Shown here: piece by piece, positions 46,793 to 56,521 of the stretch
Layout of the letters: each line of letters begins with the position of its first letter
Position numbering within the stretch: the first letter of the stretch is position 1
Source: Amorphophallus konjac
Lineage: Eukaryota > Streptophyta > Magnoliopsida > Alismatales > Araceae
Length of the DNA stretch: 64,000 nt
NCBI GenBank assembly: GCA_022559845.1
Contig: CM040128.1
Location: forward strand, 76,757,247 to 76,821,246
Direction: 5' to 3'
The notes under the pieces: generated by a model
The model's input: the letters and a program-made list of their open reading frames with translations, nothing else
Database searches by the model: none
Told to the model about the DNA's origin: nothing
Position numbers and translations under genes: made by a program

Positions 46793-48039
46793 GTAGATTT
46801 ATTGATTTATGAATTATATTCTTTATTTATCTTTCAACTATGTAATGCCAACTATTTTAACATTTGCAATTGCAGTGATAAACTAGAACCTGTCGGGGCT
46901 GTCCGTTATGCTATGAGAATCGTTTGTGCGCATATTCTTGGGCCGACAATGTCCTTCAAAGAATTTCCAATTGACATCCAGGATTTATTGTTCGACATAT
47001 TCACAGTATGTAATTTAATCATTTAATTCATGTCTTTCCCAAACTCAATGCATGCTCAGTATACTAACCCATATAACTTAATTTCTTTACAACGGACTTA
47101 TCAGTTCATGAGTGGACAGGACGAGGCGAGAGCTCCTTCTGCCTGGGCGGCTATTATATAGACAAATTATAGAAAGGCATTGCATGAGACTCGAAAAAGG
47201 GCTTAGAAAAGAGCTAGTGGGAGCCAAGACCAACAACATTGGAAGGAGCACCGCCCTCTTTGGATGATAAGGGAGTATTGGGACGCTATATGTGACAAAT
47301 GGGCCAATCTGAGGTGGATAGAAAAGTCCTAAAAAGCGTCAACAAACATGGTATCACAACCAAACGCCAATGTGCATACGAGTGGGTCCGTCTATTTCGC
47401 GACCCAGAAATAAAAATTGGTAAGTCATATTTTATTTTATCTTCTTATATTTTATTCATATATGTGACATTTATTTTCTATGATTTGTAAAACAGGTGGT
47501 GGAGCTCAATTGTGCTCCATCGTTCCTGGAGGTGTTCGACAGAACACAAAAAGAAGGGGACGGATCAGTTCGTCAGTAAGAGAGCCTGCTTAGTAGCTGT
47601 AAGTTTACATACTTATGCAAGTTTTTCTTTTCATTTAAATATGATTGATTCATATGAAAGTTACAAGTTTTTTGATTCAATTTATAGGAAACATATAGTA
47701 GACATGTGACGAAGAAATACGGGGAGAGGGGCGCGCAGCAACCGAAGTTAGATCCGGCGGCATGGGTGGCAGCAGTTGGCGTACCGAAGAAAGGTTGGCT
47801 ATATGGTTTTGGGCAGAGCCTGGAGGGTAGCACGGTGATATCATCGTGTGCGAGTTCAGGTACTGCCCCGACCAGTAGCAGTGCCTTCCGTACGCCCCCA
47901 CCTAGCCCCAGTACTTCTCCGAGCGACGTTAGAGCCATCATCCGAGTGGAGATGTCTGATTTCCTACGGTAGATGAGGGCGGAGACGTTGAGCCAGGAGG
48001 TGCGCATTACACAGGCACTCGCTGGCCTCCTCTCTCTAG

Positions 48040-49919
48040 TAGGGGTGATCATTATTCGGGTTCAACCCGAAAACCAAATCGAACCGATAGAGTTGGTTCG
48101 GTTTGGTTTGGTTGAAATTTAAAAAATTTTGATTTGGGTTCAAACCGAACCGTATTAAAAATTTTGGTTTGGTTTGATTTTGAAGTTCATGAAATCGAAC
48201 CAAACCAAATAACCCAAATTTAAGGATATTTTTTTCAAGTTAATATAAGTGTATATATAACTAAGAACCTTAATTCCAAAAGTCCAATCCCCACCATCTC
48301 GATGGGGTTTCCGACTCTATGAAGTAGGTTTCAAATCACCTTCCATTTAACTGTAATTGAAGTTCTTAATTTTTTATGTGAAAGTATTGTGGAGGTTGTT
48401 CTTGCAAGTTGCAACTTGTGATGTTATTTCTTTAATATTTACTTTATTTGGTAGAAATTTTTTTACCATATCTTCCTCTACTCCTGTTTAAATCCAATCT
48501 AATTTCTAAAAGGAGACATGAATATAGTTCAAATTAAACTAAACCGAACCAAACTGAATTAATTTTATTTGTTTTGGTTTGATTGCAAAGTAGTTCGATT
48601 TCATTTGATTCGGGTTGAACCCTTAATTCGGTTTGATTTGGTTTGAGAAATATTCTCTTCAAACCAAACCAAACCAAACTATGCTCACCCTTGTTGGGTA
48701 TAGTTTTGTTTTGATGATGTCTAACCAACATGAAGTCATTTGGTTCTAAGTCTAAAAATACTTAAATACAACTCTACATATTTTGTTCTACATGTTCCAC
48801 ACATTTTACAATATTTTTCAGACTGTAATTGCTAAACCAATGAAGTTTCAGGTTGCCAGCATGATAAGGATATGATGCCAGACCTTGAATGAATGTGAAA
48901 AATGGCTAAGAAGAAGTTTCAAGAAGAAGAGTCGAGCTTCGAGTCGACTCCAGTTTACAAGTGCCCAACTGTTCAATAGAAAATGTGGTTTGAAGTCGAC
49001 TCCAGAAGTCAAGGGAGTTGACGCAAGATTCACCCACCAGCTGAAGTGAATAGAGGTGACAAATGGCCTCTACGGGTGACAAATGAAGAATAAAGGTGAC
49101 AAATAGGTCTGTAGAGGTGACAAATGGCTTGGCACGGAAGAAAGAGGGTTGAGAAGAAGAAAGAGTGAAGCGGAGTCGACTACAACTGCAACTAGAGTCG
49201 ACTCAGCCAAGGGAAAACATCCAACAACTGATAAATGAGGAACACAGGCAACAAATGGAGCATAAGGGTAACAAATACATTTCCAGGGTGAAAAATACAC
49301 ATACAGAGGTGACACATAGCTCTTGGAGGTGGCAATGGGTCACAACGACCAATAGACAAGCTCGGGGAACGAATGCTGAACAGAAGTGACAAATAGCCAG
49401 CAGCGGTAACAAATGAGCTATAACAGTGACAAATGGATGGATACGGGTGACAAATAGGTCGCAAAGCAAACAAAGGCGACGACGCTCAAGCAAGAGACAA
49501 AAAGCTTAAAGGCGACGGCTCATGCGGCTAAGGGTGACAAATGAGTATGTAAGGCCCATAAGGGTGAAAAATATGTTGGTAAGGCTAAAAAATAGCTAAA
49601 GCTCGCGAGGGGCTTAAGAGCATCACATGCCTCCGATCCCCAATCATTGGCACGGGATCCTAGACACCTAGCTGGGTTCTGTACGACGTCGAATGTCAGA
49701 ATTTTCTCTCCAAATCACTTGGACCAATGGAATTTCATCTTAAAGATAAACCCAGTTCAAAAATTCCAATGGTCGGCTCTATAAATATCAGTGCTCATAT
49801 TTTTCAAAGGCAACGAAGGCAGGAGAGCTAAAACGTGAAAGCTGCTGTGAGTGTGAGAGCTGTTCTTCGAAGGAAAGAGAGAGTTGATCAGAAAGGAAGA
49901 GAGCCATTCCATAAGCTAC

Positions 49920-49983
<64 letters not shown>

Positions 49984-50802
49984 AGAAGAAGAGAGATCGA
50001 AGCTTAGCTCGAGAAGGAGTCTTCAGAGAAAGCTCTTGAATTATATTCAGACCTACATTTGATTTTCTTCGATTGTAATTTGCCTTTCATTCCTTATTTT
50101 TCTTTTGTCTTTTGATTCAGTTCGCGTTGTATTTCTCTGGTGGTGCATAGTTACACTTATCAGAGGTGTGATCGGTTTTAACTGGTCACGATCTAGTTTG
50201 TATACCAGGGTGCGAGGTGGGTTCCTCGTGTGCTGTCTTAGTGCAGTGTTACTGATTCTACTGGGGTAGAATCAGGGGTGTGTTCATCAGGTTGGTGAGC
50301 ACGGGTCCCTCTGGGTCTTCAGAGGAAGGGAGGAGGTTGTTCCTCCAGTGGAAAGCTATGTGATCAACTCCTGTAGCGGATTCATCTGTGTTAGCTTTGT
50401 GCTAGCGAAGCCTCATCTTGATCAGGTGAGGGGTGGACGTAGATTGCTAGAAGCAATCAAACCACCTAAAAAATCTCCGTGCAGTGTGTTTGAATTCCAT
50501 ATTTTCTACCTCGATCTCGATCTGGACTCGGTATATCAAAAGGAGTTTCACCTTGCGTGAGGAAGTCCTTGGGCTAGTCCTATGCCTCATACCAGTCCTG
50601 GTATATTGTCTAGCTGTGGGTGTGCCTAATGGGTTTGTGAGTGTGTCTGATTGATAGCATGATCTAGGCTCGTTATTCAGTTTTCTAGTTTGCCTTTATC
50701 GAAACTGAGCTTGGTGTGAATTTTATTAAGCTAGTCAATTTTAAAGGGGCTGATCTATTCACCCCCCCTCTAGATCCGCATTGCCATTCTCATCAACCCC
50801 TA
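48040..50802. mobile_element. hAT-like MITE, split by a solo LTR
   Basis: Ends TAGGGGTGATCAT (left) and ATGCTCACCC...CCCCTA (right) are inverted, and the interior begins and ends with GGTTCAACCCGAA-like and GGTTTGGTTTGG tracts in opposite orientation. This matches the common plant hAT-type MITE with a [CT]AGGGGTGAGCAT end. Without the LTR it would be about 650 bp. It sits in an exon of the CACTA second gene. No clean 8-bp duplication is seen. Confidence 0.65.
48692..50795 (+). repeat. Solo Sirevirus LTR
   Basis: Begins TGTTGGGTATAG and ends CTCATCA, 2104 bp. Duplication ACCCT (48687-48691) / ACCCC (50796-50800) differs by one C-to-T change, and joining the flanks restores the MITE end. Homologous in layout to the LTRs of elements A and B: TTTTGATGATGTC near the start, GTGACAAAT array (49050-49600), GAGTCGACT motifs (49174 and 49195), (GA)n at 49924-49980, and CTATTCACCCCCCCTCTAG near the end (50755-50773). 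No interior is left, as after LTR-LTR recombination. Confidence 0.85.
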
Positions 50803-50860
50803 CTCCCAGGTTGGACTTTTCCCTCATGGAGCACCCTCGACCACGACACTGCCCCTTCAG

Positions 50861-52638
50861 GTGAGTGCTTTTATATTTTTATTTTCATAGAATTTAGAGT
50901 TATAATATTGCTATTTAATTCAAAGAAATAACTATGAAAATGTATTAATATCCAACCAGATCCTGAGTGGTGAGAGTGACTTGGTGAGAGTGATAGAATT
51001 TCATTTTTGATATCCGATTTGGGTTCGACGTTAAAATTACTTAATTTAGAACAAAGTTTTCAAAACTAACTTATTTTAAAACAATTCAGATAATTGAGGT
51101 TCGGGGGTCCAAACTCTAAAATACCAACCTAATCGATATGCCGATTATTCTAATGTGACCTAAGTGGTGAGAGTGACTTGGGAGAGCTGATAGAATTCAA
51201 ATTGCATACCCGATTTGGACTCGACGTTTAAATTAGTCAACGCAGAACTAAGTTAGTTTTAAAACAATTCAGAAAACTTGGGTTCAGGAGTCTAAAATCT
51301 GAAATACTAGTCTGATCGACGTGCTGATCGTTCCAACACGACCAAGGTGCTGAGAGTGACTTGGGAGAGCTGATTGAATCTAAATCAGATATCTGGTTTG
51401 GCCTTGGCATTAAAATTACTCAATTTAGAATTAACTTAGTTTAAACAATTCAGATAACTTGGGTTTAGGAGTCCAAAATCTAAAATAATTATCTGATCGA
51501 CGTGCCGATCGTTCCAACACGACTTGGGTGGTGAGAGTGACTTGTGAGAGGTGACAACATTCAAATCAGATACCCGATTTGGGCTTAACGCTCAAAAGAG
51601 CATTCTTTAAATGAACTTAATTTAAAATGTAGGTAAGAAATTAGGTTTGGGGGTCCAAAATCTAAAATACTGGTCTGATCGGCATGTCGATTGTTCCAAC
51701 GTGACCTGGGTGGTAAGAATGACCTATGAGAGCTGACGGAATCTAAATCGGACACCCAGTTTTGGCTCGGTGCTCAAAATAGCATTCTCTAAATGCACTT
51801 AGTTTAAAATTAAAGAAGTTGGGTTCGGGGGTCCAAAATCTAAAATACTGGTCTGTTCAGCATGCCGATCATTCCAACATGACCTGGGTGGTGAGAGTGA
51901 CTTGTGAGAGATGATGGAATTCAAATTAGATACTCGGTTTGGGCTCGGTGCTCAAAAGAACATTCTCTAAATGCACTTGGTTTAAAATGCAGGTAAGAAA
52001 TTGGGTTCGGGGTTCCAAAATCTAAAATTCCAGTTTGATCGGAGTGCCGATCATTCCAATATAACCTGGGTGGTGAGAGTGACTTGTGAGACCTGACAGA
52101 ATATAAATCAGACACCCGGTTTGGTTTCGACATTCAAAAGAGAATTTTTTAAATGCACTTAGTCTAAAATTAAAGAAGTTGGGATCGGGAGTCCAAAACC
52201 TAAAATACTTGTCTGATAGGCATGCCGATCATTCCAAAGTGACCTAGGTGGTGAGAGTGACTTGTAAGAGCTGACAGAATCGAAATCGAATACCCGGTTT
52301 GGGCTCGGTGCTCAAATGAGTATTCTCTAAATGCACTTAGTTTAAAATTAAAGAAATTAGGTTACGGGGTCCAAAATCTAAAATATCGATCTGTTTGACG
52401 TGTTGATCATTCTAACACGACCTGAGAGGTAAAAGTGACTTGTGAGAGCTGATAGAATCTGATTTAAATACTCGATTTGAGTTTGGTGTTAAAATCACCC
52501 CTTTCAGAAGTAGCTTAAAGAATTTAGATATCATACCCGATTCGAATTTATACAATTAAATAAATTATTTAATTTATCTGTTAAATAAAAATTTTAATTT
52601 ATTCATACATATCTAATGTTATTATTTTTTTAATATAG
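50861..52638 (+). repeat. Intron filled with a ~180-bp tandem repeat
   Basis: Lies between donor CTTCAG|GTGAGT and acceptor TAATATAG|GATCC. Nine units, marked by CCTGGGTGGTGAGAGTGACT, start at 50962, 51159, 51342, 51523, 51705, 51883, 52065, 52243 and 52421 (steps 197, 183, 181, 182, 178, 182, 178, 178). Each carries a version of the palindrome GATCGGCATGCCGATC about 30 bp before the marker. Confidence 0.9.
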
Positions 52639-52698
52639 GATCCTCCAACAAGTGGCAACAGAGGGGACGAGTCGGACGTGGAGGATGACGACATATAG

Positions 52699-53328
52699 GA
52701 CGCGGATGACATTTGTTGATTATTTTTATTGCAATATACTTGATACTAGATGTTATGTCCTATTTATGATGTGTGTAGATGTTGTGCTTTTTTGTGATGT
52801 ATAAATATTCTATTTTTTGTAAAGAAGTTTTTATATGAATTTTATTTTTTAAAAACATAATGAAATGAATTTCTGACAGAATTTCAGACGGTCCGTCGAA
52901 AATCTTCCGACAGACATTCCGATGGAATAGTCTATCGTCGAAACTTTTATACGAATTTTGGATTTTAAAATTAAAGTTATCGACAGAGTTCCAGATGGAC
53001 CATCGGAGAAATATCGATGGAATTATGGACATAATTTATATCCGTCGATAGTTTTCTGATGAAACTTCCGACGGAATGTTTAATCATTAGAACTCTTCAG
53101 ACGGAATTCCTGACGTCACCATCAAAAAATGTTTCCGATGGAATTTTCGTCTAAGCTTATAGCCATCTGAGAATTTCAACACCGTTCCGACGGATTTTTA
53201 GTCCGTTGGAAATTTCTGACTAAGGACGAGATCTATCGATAATATGTTAGACATGATGTCAGAATAAGACATTTCGACAGAATTTTGACGGATTTCATCC
53301 GTCAAAAACTCCACATTTTCCTCTAGTG
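52699..53328 (+). repeat. CACTA 3' subterminal repeats and terminus
   Basis: From about 52860 the sequence is packed with CCGACGGAAT, TTCCGACGGA, GTCGGAAA and similar units in both directions and ends CCTCTAGTG at 53328. The units resemble those of the other CACTA end (17650-18057), but the terminus differs (CACTAGAGGAAAA against CACTACAAGAAAA), so they are two related families. Confidence 0.8.
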
Positions 53329-53883
53329 GGGGGGGGAGTCTAGGAGGGCGAGGGTGAGAGGGGGCCGGGGAGGGGGCAGCATATGTGAGGATGAGGGGAC
53401 CATAAGCCCACCTTCGTGGAGTAGGGAGCGTCACCGTTGCGTCGGCACCAGTAGCCCGTCGACAAGGAGAAGAGAGTGCTACCGCCTTGCATTAGGGTTT
53501 GGGAAACCCCGGGAGTAAGATGTCTCTTCCTATATTTTAACCTTAAAGTTTTATTATTTACTTATATGCCCTTATTAGATGTATTATTTTTACTTCAAAG
53601 ATTTATTTAGGGTTTTTTGTAAATAAATTATAGTGTAAGAGAGATAACCATGGGTATTTTCATCTTTTCCCGCGTCTAGTTAGACCTAACTATGGTTAAG
53701 TTGACGGGCGTAATGTAGGGTGACGGTGACGACATATCTGAAAGTTTTTTAAAATAGTAATGATGTGAATATTAGTACATTTCTGGGAATGATATATCTA
53801 CAAATTCATCTATAAAAATAGTTTACATTACGAAAACCCTTATTAATTTTTGCAAAGATAATAGTTTATGACCAAAAAGACTT
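53329..53883. other. G-rich then AT-rich spacer, no gene recognised
   Basis: 53329-53382 is a run of G-blocks on the plus strand. It is followed by unique-looking sequence to 53883 without an open frame or terminus. GACTT (53879-53883) before the next LTR would be its target duplication, but the other side is outside the window. Confidence 0.5.
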
Positions 53884-56521
53884 TGTTGGGTCCCGTAGTG
53901 CAGGAATACGGATCTAGAGGGGGGGTGAATAGATCCTTCTACTAAAAATTATGTCCAATTAAAAACACAAACTAGCACACAGCGGAAATTACACGATTGA
54001 TAATATTGAGGAATTTAATCTAAACAGGTTTAAACTTAATTCACTCAATCTCAACGAGCTCACACGATTGCATAACAGAAAGGATACTGAAACACATAAT
54101 CACAAGGAACAAACCACAAGACATGGGGATTTTTAAGGTGGTTCGGGACCACGACGGGCTCCCTACGTCCACCCCTCACCAAACCAGTGAGGCTTCACTA
54201 CACGCTACAAAATGTAGCAACACGGGGATGAACCCCAACACCACACACACTACTTCCGCAGCAATCCACACACGAGGCCTTGCCTCAAACTGCTACCACA
54301 CATCACGCACACACACACACAACGTTGGGGAACACACCCTGCACAAAATACCTCACACGGAGACACAACTCCGTCCACACACACGTAGGGCAATGCCTAC
54401 ACAACCACACGGGAGTAAACTCCCAAACACACACGCGGATGTTCTCCGCACAAATCAACGTATACACGTCAACACAAACACTCGGAGAACCATTTCTCCG
54501 AACACCCACACAAAGTATTCTTGTATATGAAATGAAGATAAAAATATGCTATGAACTCCCAAAATAAATTCTATAGATGGAGACTAGAAAGATGCATCAA
54601 GTATAAGGCTCCCCCTTCTTCAACAAAATCTGTTTCTCCTTGGCTCGTTGACGGATGATCATGATTTTGACAGCATCTTCTTCTTCTCCTCGAGACGCTC
54701 CTCTTTTCCTTCTTCCACTAGCTCCAGATCCTCACGGTGGTAGATCATATCCTCCTTGCAAGAGCTTCACTTCGTTTTCCCCCTTTTCTTCACCTATATG
54801 AAAGAACACATGAGCATTAGGATTATTGTATCATAAAAATCGTAGCTCATATATATATGCAAGAGAGAGTGGACAAAGGACATATTAAACAAGTGTCCAT
54901 CAAAATGTCTTAAAATAGATATTCAAGCTCTATCAACAAGGATTTTGTGAAATCAGAATGAGGAGGATTTTGTAATGGTTAGAGCTCCCCCTGTCTCTCC
55001 TTTGAACGTATTTGAGTGCTTCTGCAGTATGAAACTCGTTCTTGAAGAAGGATGATTGATTCTTGCATGGATAACAGGTGTATCTTGATTTTGCATGCAA
55101 CTTATAGTAGATGGTCGTTTGGAGACTTAAAACCTCCTTCTTCCCTTCACATACAAGCTCATAAAAATGTGGAAGAAGCCCTTGGAGCAACTGCTACGAC
55201 CCTGCACACACAAGAGTTAGAACCACAGAAAATATTTCAGATTTCAACACTTTTTTAGGGTTTGCGACCCAAGAGATGGTTTTATATATTTAGAACGGTC
55301 AAGGAACACTCCAGGGACCAGATCCATGAATTAGGGAGAGATTTAGTGCAGTTGGAACGGATTGGTTGGACTTTCGAAGCAAGGCCATAAAAGTCATCTT
55401 TCACGGCTCTGCATATGGTGTCGACACCTTGTGCATTCCAGAACACAAAAACCCAAAACAGAAGATCTGGACACTAGGTGTCGACACCTAGTGTTCTGGC
55501 TTGCTGCCAGAACCAGGTTCAGGTAGGTGTCGACACCTCCTGGGCTTAGCTTCTGAAAATGAGTTCTGGATGCAGGTGTCGACTCCTGGTGTCGACACTT
55601 GCACCTGTAAAAAGCCCAGAGACCCATTAAGCTAAAAATGAAAGCTCCAACTTCACCATGAGTTTTGGGATGATGAAAGAAGGTTGTGAGGAGCTCTTCC
55701 AACCTGCAAAACATAAAGAGAAAATTAGTTTTGCTTCAATGTTAATCTCACAAACCAACCCATTTCATTTCACCTTCTCTGATAGAACCATAAGTACTTG
55801 TGAAAGAGTTCCAAGCATCAGTCACCATTGCATGATCCAACTAATTTGGAGTTACGTAACAATCCACTCAAACCAATTTTTAGTCACATTGCAAGCAAGT
55901 CACACATGTGTTGAATGCTTTGTTCAAGAATATGAAATCCAGTCCTTTTAAATAAGATTTAGCCAGATTAAGTAACATGGTTAGAAGTCACTTCTAAAAC
56001 ACCATGATAGATTTTTTTGGCCATCTAAAGCGCTTGAGAACCCATTTACCCAACTCAAGATTAGAAGAGTATCACCATGTATTCTAATGTAAATTCTTTT
56101 CTTGGAGTAATATTAACTTGCACTTTCTGGGAATGAACTCATAAGCAAGTTAATATTAAACCAACGAATCTGAAGATCCCAACTTCAACCCAATTCACCC
56201 ACAAACCATTTCACAGCATTGAAGCCATATGATCAGAATGACAAGGAACCATCATTTATACATTCATGATATGCAAGAACCAGAGGAAGTCTTCAACCCC
56301 TCATGGGAATGAATTTGCTATGCATTCACACAACACAAATCCATGCAATCAATTTCAAATACATAAGGACTTAACCATTCCACTATAGTTCTTCTCAATT
56401 TAGTTGTGCAACCTGCAAGGTAAGATTGCAATATGTGAGTACAAGAAGCAGCATCAAACGAACACAATATATTGTAATCATCAAAACCATAATCAAAGAT
56501 AGAGAGGGAGTGCACGAGCCA
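53884..56521 (-). repeat. Sirevirus C 3' LTR
   Basis: Starts TGTTGGGTCCCG and ends GAGCCA in plus-strand reading, 2638 bp. The first 1500 bp pair closely with 61689-63205. It has the TAGAGGGGGGGTGAATAG end motif (53914-53931), a CA-rich part (54240-54520) whose Thr/His-rich frames are shadows, and four to five GGTGTCGACACC palindromes (55418-55595). The polypurine tract on the minus strand (AAAAAGGGGGAG) is at 56529-56540. Confidence 0.85.

Larger units (their letters stand above)
45973..52698 (+). pseudogene. CACTA second gene (Transposase_24-like), 12 predicted exons
   Basis: The predicted start is ATG at 45973 in the context AAAGAG; the third codon is TGA where an Arg is likely. Exons by splice signs and reading phase: 45973-46063, 46137-46217, 46290-46346, 46419-46475, 46552-46608, 46681-46792, 46876-47005, 47105-47419, 47496-47598, 47688-48039 (continued at 50803-50860 beyond a MITE), and 52639-52698 ending in TAG. 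The phases of exons 1-8 are compatible throughout. The N-terminus is Gly/Arg/Ser-rich, then Pro-rich. The middle has AVRYAMRIVCAHILGPTMSF and REYWDAICDKWANLRW. The C-terminus has LEVFDRTQK, KKYGERGAQQPKLDPAAWVA and GVPKKGWLYGFG, as in plant Transposase_24 proteins, the TNPA-like partner of CACTA transposase. Several stops (TGA, TAG, TAA) make it dead. Confidence 0.8.
44172..53328 (+). mobile_element. CACTA (En/Spm) element, 3' part
   Basis: Contains DUF4218 and DUF4216 exons of the first gene, a second gene of the Transposase_24 kind, then subterminal repeats and the terminus CATTTTCCTCTAGTG (ends 53328), the complement of CACTAGAGGAAAATG. The TNP2 transposase core is missing because the Sirevirus pair cuts the element at 44172. 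The first gene's upstream part must lie left of the Sirevirus, beyond this window. Confidence 0.85.

Noticed and set aside
47573..48052. 159-codon minus-strand frame over the CACTA second gene
   Set aside because: It is antisense to exons with clear Transposase_24-type sequence and correct splice signs on the plus strand.
54123..54567. Thr/His-rich frames in the Sirevirus C LTR (also 61892-62382)
   Set aside because: They result from CA-rich low-complexity sequence; the same stretch is open in several frames.
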